Notes: a model not told the origin generated them from the sequence alone. DNA of 64,000 nucleotides from Rhodococcus sp. P-2 (GCF_016598535.1 NZ_CP066779.1:3348001-3412000); one strand, 5' to 3'. Positions 53,735 to 63,927 are shown, counted from the stretch's first letter. Translations and numbers: made by a program.

Positions 53735-54562
53735 TCACGCGATCATGCCGTCCCGACGAGCAAGGACAACAGCCTCCAACCGGGTACTCGCGCCGAGCTT
53801 GTGCATAGCGGACTTCATGTAACTCTTGACCGTGAACAGAGCCAGACCCAACACTCCGGCTATCTGAACATTCGTCATGCCCGCGCCGGCCACCGTCAGG
53901 ACGTCGATTTCACGTTTCGTGAGCGAAGCGCTGCCGACGCTTTCGGAGCGTTCCCCCTCGTCGACCAGCCGGGCGGCGGCCTTGACGAGCGCCGCACGCA
54001 CATCAGCATCACCGACACTGCCGGCAAGGAGCCGTAATTCCGCATAGACCGATCGCACCTGCTCGCGCAAACGCGCATTCACGGTCGCTTCTTCGGACAA
54101 CACACCGTTCGTCGAATTCACGGCACTGACAGCCAGTTCTTGCTCCAGCGCCCGCGCTTCCTGCACGACGGTGTCCTCGATGCGACCTCCCACGACCTCG
54201 GAAGTGCGAAACGCGCCGTAAATGACTCCCACCGTCTGACGCCCGACAATGATCGGCGTGGCGACCAGCGCCTTGAGCCGCTCAGCTCGGATGACCTTGT
54301 CGTATCGGTGTGTGATCACCTGGGTCTCGAAATAATCGTTCACGGCGATCGGCCGGCGCATGACCGCCACCTTGCCGCCGAGTCCCTCACTCGGATCCAG
54401 CGTCAGCCCGGGGAGCGCTCCGAGGGTCGGACCGTCGAAGCGCTCGATAAGGAGGTTTCCGGCTCTGTTGACGGGCCCACCGAATGCAAGGGAGGCCCCT
54501 GTCGAGACCCGGACCCGCTTGAGGGCGCGCTCCATACGCGTGCCCAGATCTTGCGCAGTCAA
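53735..54562 (-). CDS. GAF domain-containing LuxR family regulator
   Basis: 275 residues from TTG 54562 with AGGGG upstream (ATG 54535 is the alternative). Residues 1-140 fit a GAF-like sensor (GNLLIERFDGPTLG, PIAVNDYFETQVITHRYDK, ALVATPIIVGRQTVGVIYGAF); a coiled linker follows; the C-terminal helix-turn-helix is LTKREIDVLTVAGAGMTNVQ with VKSYMKSAMHKLGASTR. The frame is open far upstream but overlaps the esterase gene and is not protein-like. The operator in front of it also occurs at the ligase/hydrolase promoters, so it probably controls both and itself. Confidence 0.82.
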   Translation of the reverse strand: MTAQDLGTRMERALKRVRVSTGASLAFGGPVNRAGNLLIERFDGPTLGALPGLTLDPSEGLGGKVAVMRRPIAVNDYFETQVITHRYDKVIRAERLKALVATPIIVGRQTVGVIYGAFRTSEVVGGRIEDTVVQEARALEQELAVSAVNSTNGVLSEEATVNARLREQVRSVYAELRLLAGSVGDADVRAALVKAAARLVDEGERSESVGSASLTKREIDVLTVAGAGMTNVQIAGVLGLALFTVKSYMKSAMHKLGASTRLEAVVLARRDGMIA

Positions 54563-54572
54563 ATCGTTCGAT

Positions 54573-54588
54573 CCCCTATCAGGAGGGT
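54573..54588 (-). promoter_or_regulatory. Operator site 3, in front of the GAF-LuxR gene
   Basis: CCCCTATCAGGAGGGT on the plus strand; 13 of 16 bases match site 2. It begins 10 bases upstream of the TTG start, suggesting autoregulation. Confidence 0.6.
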
Positions 54589-54692
54589 GTAACCCAGCGC
54601 TCAGTTCCGTCCCCCTGTGACGGCTATCATAGCGACGCGAGCAGGCTACACCGTCCCGACCCGGACTTTGTCTTCCACCGGCAGTGACCAGG

Positions 54693-55553
54693 TCAGCCCG
54701 GGATCTGCAGGGCCAGATCGTTGCGGTCGAAGTCCGAGAACTGCTGGGTGTCAGTGCAGTATCCGCAGTTCGCCCCGAAGAACTCGGTGCGAGCGTTCGG
54801 ATCGTCGAGTAACCAGTACCGCAGCCACGCGGTGCTCGGCCCGCGCATGTCGCCACCGGTGATCGCCGTACCGAAGTGCGTCGCGCCGCGCAGTTCCAGA
54901 TACTCGGCGGGCACGTGGTCGGCATCCTCGTACATCGCCCGCACGATCGCCGGCCAGACGATCGCGTCGGCCTGACCGGCAAGATAGAGAACCGGCTCGT
55001 CGATGAGGTCGACATCGTTGAGCGGGCCCGGCTGGATCGCGACGGCGGTGTCGACGCGGTCGTCGATCGCGGCATTGATCGCCGCAGATCCGCCCTGCGA
55101 GTGCCCCACCGCACCAATATGTTCCAGGTCAACTTTGCCGAAGAAGACACTGGATGGGTTGGCTGCCTTACTTTCGATGAGATCAATTCCCGACCGCATG
55201 GTGATGGCGAAGTTACTTGCCGGGGTATTGGCGGCGACCACGATGAATCCATGGCTGGCGTAGTGGCGCAACAAGGAGGTGTAAGCGCCGGGGAGCACGC
55301 CGGTCCCGTTCCCCCAGATCACAACCGGATGCTTCTCGCCTCGTGCGCCGAGCTGACGCGGGTAGTAAAGAGTGTGCACCAGCCCGATCGACACAGTCGG
55401 CGTGTACGGCCCTGCGCTCGCCCAGTCGTGACCGACGCTCGCGATGCCGGGCGTCTCTGCGGCGGCCGTTCCGGCCGGGCCCGCGAGTCCGAGTGTCGCG
55501 CACAGCGCAACCGCCGCTACAGCATTCGCGAACAATTGCAGAGATTTTCGCAT
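54693..55553 (-). CDS. Secreted alpha/beta-hydrolase (esterase/lipase)
   Basis: 286 residues with a signal peptide (MRKSLQLFANAVAAVALCAT, cleavage near AAAETPG at about 32). Nucleophile elbow GHSQGGSA (Ser152), oxyanion region VVIWGNGTG, acid Asp196 in YLAGQADAIV, His226 in LRGATHFG. A C-terminal CGYC pair may form a disulfide. The architecture resembles secreted chlorophyllase/cutinase-like esterases. It lies upstream of the LuxR gene in the same direction, 130 bases apart, and may be co-regulated. Confidence 0.88.
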   Translation of the reverse strand: MRKSLQLFANAVAAVALCATLGLAGPAGTAAAETPGIASVGHDWASAGPYTPTVSIGLVHTLYYPRQLGARGEKHPVVIWGNGTGVLPGAYTSLLRHYASHGFIVVAANTPASNFAITMRSGIDLIESKAANPSSVFFGKVDLEHIGAVGHSQGGSAAINAAIDDRVDTAVAIQPGPLNDVDLIDEPVLYLAGQADAIVWPAIVRAMYEDADHVPAEYLELRGATHFGTAITGGDMRGPSTAWLRYWLLDDPNARTEFFGANCGYCTDTQQFSDFDRNDLALQIPG

Positions 55554-55738
55554 GAAGGTCGACCTTTCGAAGTTGCGGCAATTTTGGTGCAGACGGTTCG
55601 ATCACGGGACGCTCGGGGTCCTGTATTCGGTAGGTGAACCACATTCGGTGAATTGTCGACCCAGAGTGACGTGTATTACATAGTTTCCGGAAGGCGGCCC
55701 GTCGGCTTTGTTCGAGAAAACGGACTATGCCAGAAGTG

Positions 55739-55754
55739 TTGTGTCTGAACACAA
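55739..55754. promoter_or_regulatory. Palindrome upstream of the secreted esterase
   Basis: TTGTGTCTGAACACAA is a perfect inverted repeat with 6-base arms, in the 269-bp gap between the esterase start and the end of a LysR gene. It is 186 bases from the esterase start, far for a direct operator. The rest of the gap shows nothing else I can name. Confidence 0.35.
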
Positions 55755-55822
55755 AATCATCGTTCCCGACAGATAGCCGGCCGCCGCGAATACCCAGAGT
55801 TCAAAGAGAGAATCACCTCTGC

Positions 55823-56749
55823 CTAAGGCTCCCGCGCGGATTGCTCGGCGCACAGCCGTAGGAAGTGTTCGACGATCTGGGTGTTCTGGCCATCCCTTGC
55901 CACGGCTGCGATCTTGCGCGGTGGAAGCTCGAGTATCTCGCCGACCGTGCAACCGCGCTGGGATGCGCGCTCAGCACTCGAGAGTTCGAGAATCACAGCA
56001 CCGATTCCTTCATACGCGAAATCCGCGAAGGCGTCGCGGTGCTGTGACCTCATCACGAAGGCGTGGTCGATCCGAGGTTCGATCGAACGCAGGTGGCGAT
56101 ACACGTCAGATGTCTCGAACCGTGGTGCGACGACCAGGCCGATGCGCATCAGGTCTTCGCCAACGAACACTCCGTCAACCGGGGCTGGAGTGCCGGGCGG
56201 GCAGACGAGTCGCAAGTTGTGGTCCGGAAGGCGAACGATTCGCGTCCCGGGGACACCGGTAGGCGGCGACTCCATGATTGCCACGTCCGCTGTGCCGGCC
56301 ATGACCGGGTGAATTGCGTCGGCGACTGACGACCCGGGCGGATCCGAGATGGTGATCCTCAGGTTCGGCACCTTGGTACGCAGCGCTCCGAGCAATACCG
56401 CGGTGGGATCGTCCGCAAGGCTCGCCGTCGTGGCGACGCTGAGGCGAGGGAAAGCTGACAGCACCGACTCGCTGTCGATCACCAATCGGTCGAGCGCGGC
56501 CAACGCATCGCGGGCTGGATCGATGAAATTTCGTCCGCGTGCAGTCAATGTCGCGCCGGCCCGCCCCCGATTGAAAAGCTTTCCTCCGACGCGTCTTTCA
56601 AGTCGCGCAATTGATTGAGAGACGCTCGACGTTCCCGTGAACCGGTACGCCGCTGCCGCCGTGATACTGCCGTGTTCGACGATTGCGAGGAAGTCTTGTA
56701 GCTGCTGCGGATCGATTCGTGGACTCGCAGACTCGCCGAAGTTGCTCAT
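55823..56749 (-). CDS. LysR family transcriptional regulator (second of a coupled pair)
   Basis: 308 residues. Helix-turn-helix: LQDFLAIVEHGSITAAAAYRFTGTSSVSQSIARLERRVG, with an extra residue group (RFTGTSSVSQ) compared with the usual spacing. The effector domain has SDPPGSSVADAI and ADVAIMESPPTG. Its start overlaps the stop of the upstream LysR gene by 4 bases (ATGA), so the two are made together. Confidence 0.88.
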   Translation of the reverse strand: MSNFGESASPRIDPQQLQDFLAIVEHGSITAAAAYRFTGTSSVSQSIARLERRVGGKLFNRGRAGATLTARGRNFIDPARDALAALDRLVIDSESVLSAFPRLSVATTASLADDPTAVLLGALRTKVPNLRITISDPPGSSVADAIHPVMAGTADVAIMESPPTGVPGTRIVRLPDHNLRLVCPPGTPAPVDGVFVGEDLMRIGLVVAPRFETSDVYRHLRSIEPRIDHAFVMRSQHRDAFADFAYEGIGAVILELSSAERASQRGCTVGEILELPPRKIAAVARDGQNTQIVEHFLRLCAEQSAREP

Positions 56750-57636
56750 CCGGCATTCCCCAGTCCACCCTCGTCACGCAATCGAGTCGTCGTTTCGATA
56801 AACGCTTGTGCCGCAGGCGATGGCGTCGAACCGTGAAACATCCACAGATCACGACTGAGCTGGGGGCGAGTACGACGAAGCACCACGCCTTCTCCGACGG
56901 TGTCAGCGACGGATTCGGGAAGGAATGCGACCCCGACTCCCGCGCGCACAAGGGGAATCATCGAGGCCGCAGAAATGGTCTCCGCAACCACGGCCTCGTC
57001 CACCGTGCGTTCGCCAAGGCGTTCGGCCAATAGCCGCCGTGTCACATCACCACGCGGACTGGCGATCAACCCGATTCGCAGAAGATCGGTCAACTCATCT
57101 GCCCCCTCCCCGCTGCTTCGTGCACTCGGCACCAGCGCCACAATTCGTTGCCGACCGAGGAGGATTCGTTCAACACCTTCGTCGAACACCTCGTCCACCC
57201 CGATGCCTACGTCAGCCTGACCCGAGGCGACCACCATTCCGATTCCGTCGGTGTCGTTGCTGAGCATCGTCACCGCAACATTCGGAAACCTGGTTGTGAA
57301 CGCACCCAGAGCTGTGGCCGCCGGATCACGCGCCAGCGTCCGCGGGCATACGACCGTCAGCCTCCCGCGCTGCACGACGTTCAACGGATGCAAAGCGTGA
57401 TCCAGATCCCGGTACGCCCGAAGTACTTGGGCTGCCGGACCGGTGAGATCGCGTCCAGCGTCCGTCAGGGTGACTCCCCGCGAACCGCGCCGGACGAGCG
57501 TCAGCCCGCACTCTTTCTCCATTCTGGCCAGAGCCTCCGAGATGGTCGGCTGGCTCACTCCCAGTCCGCGTGCAGCCGCCGAAATGCTGCCGCGATCCGC
57601 AAGGGCGAGAAAGTATTCCAGATGACGTCGGTCCAC
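56746..57636 (-). CDS. LysR family transcriptional regulator (first of a coupled pair)
   Basis: 296 residues with a canonical helix-turn-helix: HLEYFLALADRGSISAAARGLGVSQPTISEALARMEKECG. The effector domain follows. It faces the ABC transporter operon across 272 bp that contain a perfect 12-bp inverted repeat with LysR-box geometry, so this protein or the pair probably controls that operon. Confidence 0.9.
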   Translation of the reverse strand: MDRRHLEYFLALADRGSISAAARGLGVSQPTISEALARMEKECGLTLVRRGSRGVTLTDAGRDLTGPAAQVLRAYRDLDHALHPLNVVQRGRLTVVCPRTLARDPAATALGAFTTRFPNVAVTMLSNDTDGIGMVVASGQADVGIGVDEVFDEGVERILLGRQRIVALVPSARSSGEGADELTDLLRIGLIASPRGDVTRRLLAERLGERTVDEAVVAETISAASMIPLVRAGVGVAFLPESVADTVGEGVVLRRTRPQLSRDLWMFHGSTPSPAAQAFIETTTRLRDEGGLGNAG

Positions 57637-57725
57637 CAGGGCGCTCCCTTCTCCGTAGAAATCTGCGTGTGCGCACGGTTCCGGCCTCGTTGGCTCGCTG
57701 AGTTCGGCGGGGTTTGCCCCCGGTC

Positions 57726-57752
57726 GAGGCCATAGGGAAACCCTATGGCCTC
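57726..57752. promoter_or_regulatory. LysR-type operator facing the ABC transporter operon
   Basis: GAGGCCATAGGG (57726-57737) and CCCTATGGCCTC (57741-57752) form a perfect 12-bp inverted repeat with an AAA spacer. Inside it ATAGGGAAACCCTAT fits the LysR T-N11-A box. It is 90 bases upstream of the LysR start and 157 upstream of the permease start. Confidence 0.8.
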
Positions 57753-57908
57753 CCTCTCGAATGTGGCGTAGACGGGAAGAAGAATCCCGTGATCTGCTTC
57801 ACATATGAACGCAGTGAGCAACAACCCGGGGAGCTTCGATCTGACGTACCCGTCTGCTTTTTCGGAGCGACCATCACGGCCTGTGAGCACTCCGGGGGAG
57901 GCACAGAG

Positions 57909-58781
57909 ATGACCGAAACCATAACCACGAGTGCGTCATCGGGCTCGGCGTCACCCCGATCTGCGGAGCGAGCGCACTCTGAGCCGAAGCCCGCTCGACG
58001 GCGTCGAGTCGGCACTCGCCTCACCATCGGGGTACGACTGGCCCAGGTCGCACTGCTTCTGGTCCTACTCGGCGCGTGGCAACTCGTCGCATCGCAAGGC
58101 TGGATCGAGCCGGTTCTGGCCAAAACGCCGGGGGAGGCCTGGAACTACTTCACCGCAGCGGTGCATTCGGGTGAGATTTCGTCCAACTTACGCGCCACGA
58201 TGACTGCTGTCGTGATCGCCTGGATCCTCGCGAGTGCCGTCGGAGTGGCGGTCGGACTCTCACTCGGCCTGCTCCCGACCCTCGAACGCATCATGAGTCC
58301 GTTCTTGGATGCGGCGAATGCCATGCCGCGCCTAGCGCTGGCGCCCCTGCTCATCGTCATTTTCGGTATCACGATGACGGCGAAGGTCGCTCTCGCGTTC
58401 ACACTCGTTTTCTTCATAGTCTGCTCGAGTGCACGGGCCGGCGTGAAGTCGGTGGACGACGAATGGCTCCGGCTTTCCACTGTCCTCAATGCCAGTAAGA
58501 CGCAGGTGTTTTGGCATATTCTGCTCCCCGTCGCGACCCCCGGCATCTTTGCCGGTCTTCGGTTGGGGCTGATCTATTCGCTACTTGGCGTGGTGGGTTC
58601 GGAACTGATCTCGTCACGAGACGGGCTGGGCCAGCTTGTGTCGATCTACTCTGCCCAGTTCCGCATGGAAGCGGTCTACGCGATCCTCATACTTCTCGCA
58701 ATCGTCGCAGTCGTCCTCAACCAGGCCATGAATTTCGCCGAGCGCTACCTCCTTCGGTGGCAGCCCCCGGCTCGACGATGA
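57909..58781 (+). CDS. ABC transporter permease (nitrate/sulfonate/taurine type)
   Basis: 290 residues from ATG 57909 after GGGGGAGG. A basic cytosolic N-terminus, then six TM helices starting VRLAQVALLLVLLGAWQLVAS. The EAA motif for the ATPase contact lies near ASKTQVFWHILLPVATPGIFAGLRLGL. SsuC/TauC-type. The stop overlaps a possible ATG of the ATPase gene. Confidence 0.9.
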   Translation: MTETITTSASSGSASPRSAERAHSEPKPARRRRVGTRLTIGVRLAQVALLLVLLGAWQLVASQGWIEPVLAKTPGEAWNYFTAAVHSGEISSNLRATMTAVVIAWILASAVGVAVGLSLGLLPTLERIMSPFLDAANAMPRLALAPLLIVIFGITMTAKVALAFTLVFFIVCSSARAGVKSVDDEWLRLSTVLNASKTQVFWHILLPVATPGIFAGLRLGLIYSLLGVVGSELISSRDGLGQLVSIYSAQFRMEAVYAILILLAIVAVVLNQAMNFAERYLLRWQPPARR

Positions 58782-58792
58782 CAGGAATCATC

Positions 58793-59566
58793 ATGGATAC
58801 CAACGTGATTACGCCCGCAGTCCAACTCGACGGACTGACGATATCCTTCCCCTCACCAGACGGATCGGTGAAGACAGTGGTCGATGATCTCGACCTCACA
58901 ATCCCCCGCGGACAGTTCGTGAGCTTGGTCGGTAGGAGTGGTTGCGGCAAGACCACTCTGCTCAACGCGCTCGCTGGATTGGTGGAAGCGACGGAAGGCA
59001 AGACCGAGGTCCTCGGCACAACGCCATTCGACGCTCGTTCCCGGATGGGCTTCATGATGGCCCGAGATGCGCTGTTCCCGTGGCGAACAGCGCAGAAGAA
59101 CGTGGAGTACGGTCTCGAATTGAGAGGAGTACCCAAGGCGGAGAGACGAACTCAATCCGCGCGCTGGCTTGCCGCCGTTCAAATGTCCGAGGCATCACAG
59201 CTGTGGACTTGGCAACTCTCCCAAGGGATGCGTCAGCGTGTCGCATTGGCCCGAACGTGGGCTCTGGATCCGGACATCTTGTTGATGGACGAACCCTTTG
59301 CCGCCCTCGATGCGCAAACCCGAGTCGAAGTACAGCGAGAATTCCTCGAGCTTTGGCAATCCCAGGTAGGCCGGACGGTCATCTTCGTAACCCACGACCT
59401 CGGCGAAGCCATCTGTCTCTCCGACCGCGTTCTGCTGCTCGGGGCCGGCCGGGTGATCGACGACGTCAGCATCGACATCGAACGCCCCCGCGAACTCGAA
59501 ACCCTTACCTCCGAGCCTCGATACATCGAAATCTTCAACCGGCTGCGCGGTCAACTCGACCACTGA
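58793..59566 (+). CDS. ABC transporter ATP-binding protein (SsuB/TauB-like)
   Basis: 257 residues from ATG 58793 with AGGA upstream; ATG 58778, overlapping the permease stop, is an alternative. Walker A GRSGCGKTT, Q-loop region MMARDALFPW, signature LSQGMRQRVALAR (the usual LSGGQ is LSQGM here), Walker B ILLMDEPFAALD and H-loop VIFVTHDLGEA. Energises the importer. The 3' end carries one copy of a 30-bp duplication that includes the stop codon. Confidence 0.9.
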   Translation: MDTNVITPAVQLDGLTISFPSPDGSVKTVVDDLDLTIPRGQFVSLVGRSGCGKTTLLNALAGLVEATEGKTEVLGTTPFDARSRMGFMMARDALFPWRTAQKNVEYGLELRGVPKAERRTQSARWLAAVQMSEASQLWTWQLSQGMRQRVALARTWALDPDILLMDEPFAALDAQTRVEVQREFLELWQSQVGRTVIFVTHDLGEAICLSDRVLLLGAGRVIDDVSIDIERPRELETLTSEPRYIEIFNRLRGQLDH

Positions 59567-59610
59567 TGTGCCCAGCCAACTCAGCTCGACTACTGATGCG
59601 CCCAGCCCGT
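59551..59610 (+). repeat. 30-bp tandem duplication spanning the ATPase stop codon
   Basis: 59551-59580 and 59581-59610 match at about 24 of 30 positions (TCAACTCGACCACTGATGTG versus TCAGCTCGACTACTGATGCG, then GCCCAGCC in both). The first copy encodes the last residues and stop of the ATPase; the second lies in the leader of the binding-protein gene. Confidence 0.75.
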
Positions 59611-59627
59611 CAAGGAGCAGGAAACCC

Positions 59628-60584
59628 ATGAAACTTCGACCTTTCGTCGGCACAGCCGTAGCAACGGCCCTACTGCTTTCCGCGTGCGGAGGGGGAGGGC
59701 GTCCGAACGACGGTAGCGTCGCCATCGGGGTCTACCCCGCGAGCGCTTTGTCCCTCCCTGTCTACGTCGCCGTCCAACAAGGAATGTTCGACAAGGAGGG
59801 CCTCGACGTCGAGCTCATCGACGGAAAGAACGGACCCGAGCTCATCAGCGGTCTCATCGGCGGCACAACTGATCTCGCGGTCGGAGCACCCGGAACCGTC
59901 GTGCCGGCCATCGAGCAAGGGCAGAGACTGTGGCCCCTTTCCCCGTACGGATCGATCGATCTTGCCATCGCCGTGACGAAAGACAGCGGCATCACCACCG
60001 TCGAGGATTTGCCCGGCAAGCGGATCGCCATACCGTCACGTGGCGGTGCGGCCGAGCAATTCGTCAATCAGCTTCTTGCAGAACGAAACATCGATGCATC
60101 CACCGTGCAATTCATCGCAGCGGCACCCACCGCGAGTCAGATACCACTCGCACGAAAGGGCGACATCGATGCCGCCGTTCTCACCGCTGCCAGTCAAGCC
60201 GTATTCGACGCTCAAGGAATACCGATGACACCGATTACCTCAGTCAACCCTGTGGGCTCTGACGGCGTGAGCTCATACGGCCTGGGCACTGTGCTCGTCA
60301 CGACAGCCACATTCGCCGAATCCGATGCTGCTGCCCCCGTTTGTGCGGCGCTCGAGGCCGCAGCAGGGTGGATAGCCGATCCCGCCAACGAGCAAGCAGG
60401 GGCTCAACTTCTCACCGAGCGAATGAATGTCCCCGCCGACAAAGCCACCGAGGTGTGGGCTTCTCAGAAGAACCTCTGGCCCGTCGAGATTTCGGCCCAC
60501 CGATGGACGCAGAACGTGACATGGGTGAACAACCAGACCTCGGGCAAGTCCGACGCAGATGTCCCTTTCGACCCCCTCTGCTGA
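59628..60584 (+). CDS. ABC transporter substrate-binding lipoprotein (SsuA/NMT1-like)
   Basis: 318 residues from ATG 59628 after AAGGAG. Signal peptide with lipobox LLLSACGGGG (Cys near 20). NMT1/THI5-like fold: VAVQQGMFDKEGLDVELIDGKNGPELISGLIGGTTDLAVGAPG, then LPGKRIAIPSRGGAAEQFVNQLL. Binds a small anionic or aromatic compound outside the cell; the ligand cannot be read from sequence. Confidence 0.9.
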   Translation: MKLRPFVGTAVATALLLSACGGGGRPNDGSVAIGVYPASALSLPVYVAVQQGMFDKEGLDVELIDGKNGPELISGLIGGTTDLAVGAPGTVVPAIEQGQRLWPLSPYGSIDLAIAVTKDSGITTVEDLPGKRIAIPSRGGAAEQFVNQLLAERNIDASTVQFIAAAPTASQIPLARKGDIDAAVLTAASQAVFDAQGIPMTPITSVNPVGSDGVSSYGLGTVLVTTATFAESDAAAPVCAALEAAAGWIADPANEQAGAQLLTERMNVPADKATEVWASQKNLWPVEISAHRWTQNVTWVNNQTSGKSDADVPFDPLC

Positions 60585-60633
60585 CCAACGCCCATACCCA
60601 ATCCAGTTCGACTACCACGAAAGAGAAGAAACG

Positions 60634-61731
60634 ATGACACAACTCGCTGACCAGTCAACCCGATCCGAGTCCACGCACGATCGCCGGCAGCTCACCGAGG
60701 CTTGGTCCGCAGTCACCGACAGCCTGGCGACGTTCGGGTCCACAGCTGCCGCCACCGGATCACCGCTGGACAGCGCCGAAGGTGTACGGCACGCACTTCG
60801 CCTGTTCGGATACCTCGCCGAGATGAACGTCGAACGCCAAGACGTGCTCCGGCCTGAACTCTTCACACTGATGTCACCGATGCGAAAGTTCTGGGGAGAC
60901 GGCATCGACGTCGACTACTGGACTGCGATGATCGACCCCAAGGAGACGTACCGAATTCACGGTAACCGCGGCACAGTGCCGTACGTCGCGGTCCTCGCCA
61001 ATCGCGTCGGTGCGTCTGGGACCGACAGGGTCGCCGACAACATCGTCATCGACGACAAGGTGTGCGACGCGGACGGTAACTTCGAGATCTTCATCGCACA
61101 AGAGCTGGAGGGGCGCAGCGGAATTCGACTGGACGAGCGTTGCTTCGACGTAGTAGTGCGTGTCTATCACAAGACGCGAAGCGCGGAGATCGATCCCGTG
61201 CTCCACATCGAGCGTCTCGGCCCGCCGCCTGGCGCACGCCCTGATCTCGACACGGCGTGGCTGGTCCAGCGCCTCACGAAACTTGCCCGGGGTATGGATG
61301 TCAGCCTTCGACGTAGTCTTCAGCTCATCGAAACGCTCAGTCAGTCTCCCAACGAGATTCGCGTGACCTCGGAGCAGCGAGGGTGGGGAGACTTCTACGG
61401 CACCAGCTCCAACCAGTACGTTGCCGGCTGGTGGTCACTGAAAGATGCTACTGCCGTGGATATTACATTTACTGTCCCGGACTGCACCTACTTCGGCGTA
61501 ATGCTGTACAACCACTGGTTCGAGTCCTTCGAGTACCGCGACCACACCGTCAACCTCAACGACGCCCACTTCGAGCGCAACGACGATGGAACCGTGACGA
61601 TCCGAATCGGGGGAGTAGAAGGCGACAGAAACCGGTTGAACCCCTGCAACCACACCGAAGGCATTCTGTTGGCGCGCTGCCTGGAGCCTGCCGAGGACGT
61701 CGCTTCGCCTCATGTGGAGATCATTCGATGA
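60634..61731 (+). CDS. DUF1214 domain protein
   Basis: 365 residues from ATG 60634. The N-terminal helical part (HALRLFGYLAEMNVERQDVL) is followed by DUF1214 hallmarks: WGDGIDVDYWTAMIDPKETYRIHGNRGTVPY, then DITFTVPDCTYFGVMLYNHWFESFEYRDHTVNLND in the C-terminal half. No signal peptide. The family has no settled function, although members often sit beside hydrolases and oxidoreductases. It is coupled to the CoA-transferase by an ATGA overlap. Confidence 0.82.
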   Translation: MTQLADQSTRSESTHDRRQLTEAWSAVTDSLATFGSTAAATGSPLDSAEGVRHALRLFGYLAEMNVERQDVLRPELFTLMSPMRKFWGDGIDVDYWTAMIDPKETYRIHGNRGTVPYVAVLANRVGASGTDRVADNIVIDDKVCDADGNFEIFIAQELEGRSGIRLDERCFDVVVRVYHKTRSAEIDPVLHIERLGPPPGARPDLDTAWLVQRLTKLARGMDVSLRRSLQLIETLSQSPNEIRVTSEQRGWGDFYGTSSNQYVAGWWSLKDATAVDITFTVPDCTYFGVMLYNHWFESFEYRDHTVNLNDAHFERNDDGTVTIRIGGVEGDRNRLNPCNHTEGILLARCLEPAEDVASPHVEIIR

Positions 61732-62864
61732 CCGACGAAGTTGACCTGCCGTTGGCAGGTGTCCGCGTAGTGGAGATCGGTCAACTGATCGCGATACCCA
61801 GTGCCGCACAGCAGTTGTCCGACCTCGGCGCCGAGGTCATCAAGCTGGAGCCTCCGGGCGGTGAACCGGCCCGACAAATCGACGCCGACTACGCGCGTGG
61901 CATCTTCTACGGGTACAACCGCGGGAAGCGTTCAATCTGCCTCGACCTCAAAGACTCCGCCGATCTGCGACGGGCTCGGGATCTGATCGCGTCGAGCGAC
62001 ATCTTGCTGCACAATCTTCGCCCGGGAACCCTCGATCGACTGGGATTCTCCTCTGCCGAACTACAACGCCTGCGACCGGAAATCATCGCCGTCTCGGTGA
62101 GCGGGTACGGGGCGGAAGGCCCGTCCTCTACCCGCGCCGGGCTCGACATCGCCGCGCAAGCGGAGAGTGGACTGATGTCGGTGACGGGCGAGGCTGATGG
62201 CCCACCACAACGTGTGGGCGCACCGGTCATAGACCATGCAACGAGCTATGTCGTCGCGCAGGCGGCTCTGGCAGCGCTACTGCGACGTGAGCGCACCGGC
62301 AAAGGATCGTCCGTCCGAGTCTCCCTGCTGGACGTCGCAATCCACTTGCAGACGGCCAACTGGATCGAGTGGCAGGTATCGGGCAAACCTATGAGTCGCA
62401 AAGGGAACGGGCAACCAAGCGTCGCACCCGCTGCAGATGTCTTTCGTGCCGTCGACGGCGAACTGGTGATCAGCGGATACCAACCGCGAGCCTGGATCGA
62501 ACTGTGCAAGGCGATCGACCTGCCAGAGTTGGCAGACGACCCGCGGTTTACCACCAACGCGCTGCGCGTCGAAAACCGTGCAGACCTCGTCGCCACGATC
62601 GAGAAGCAGCTGTGCCACCGTAGCGCCGCGGAAGCGGTAGAGCATCTCACTGCGGCCGGAGTGGTTGCCGCGCTTGTGCGCAACTACGACGAGGTAATCT
62701 GCGCCGACGATGTGATTGCGAACCGTACCTTCATTCCCGGCGCCAACGAACATGGCGAACAATACTTGACGCCTGCCATGCCCTATCGGTCCGAACCTCC
62801 GATGGTACGAACTGAGTCCTCGCAGGTTCCGGCCTTGAACGAGTGGGCTTCGTCAACGCATTGA
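61728..62864 (+). CDS. CaiB/BaiF-type CoA-transferase (family III)
   Basis: 378 residues from ATG 61728. N-terminal VRVVEIGQLIAIPSAAQQLSDLGAEVIKLEPPGG, NRGKRSICLDLKD, LLHNLRPGTLDRLGFSSAEL, the catalytic-Asp region TRAGLDIAAQAESGLMSVTG, and the C-terminal half intact. Moves CoA between carboxylic acids. Coupling to the DUF1214 gene suggests it activates the imported acid or the product of that protein. Unlike the copy at 38-39 kb it has no frameshift. Confidence 0.9.
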   Translation: MTDEVDLPLAGVRVVEIGQLIAIPSAAQQLSDLGAEVIKLEPPGGEPARQIDADYARGIFYGYNRGKRSICLDLKDSADLRRARDLIASSDILLHNLRPGTLDRLGFSSAELQRLRPEIIAVSVSGYGAEGPSSTRAGLDIAAQAESGLMSVTGEADGPPQRVGAPVIDHATSYVVAQAALAALLRRERTGKGSSVRVSLLDVAIHLQTANWIEWQVSGKPMSRKGNGQPSVAPAADVFRAVDGELVISGYQPRAWIELCKAIDLPELADDPRFTTNALRVENRADLVATIEKQLCHRSAAEAVEHLTAAGVVAALVRNYDEVICADDVIANRTFIPGANEHGEQYLTPAMPYRSEPPMVRTESSQVPALNEWASSTH

Positions 62865-62907
62865 AGCCGATGTGAAGTCGAAATTCAGTCGGCATCAACG
62901 TAACTGA

Positions 62908-63927
<1,020 letters not shown>

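Noticed and set aside
54563-55252. Long N-terminal extension of the GAF-LuxR protein
   Set aside because: It overlaps the secreted esterase gene on the same strand in another frame and is low-complexity.
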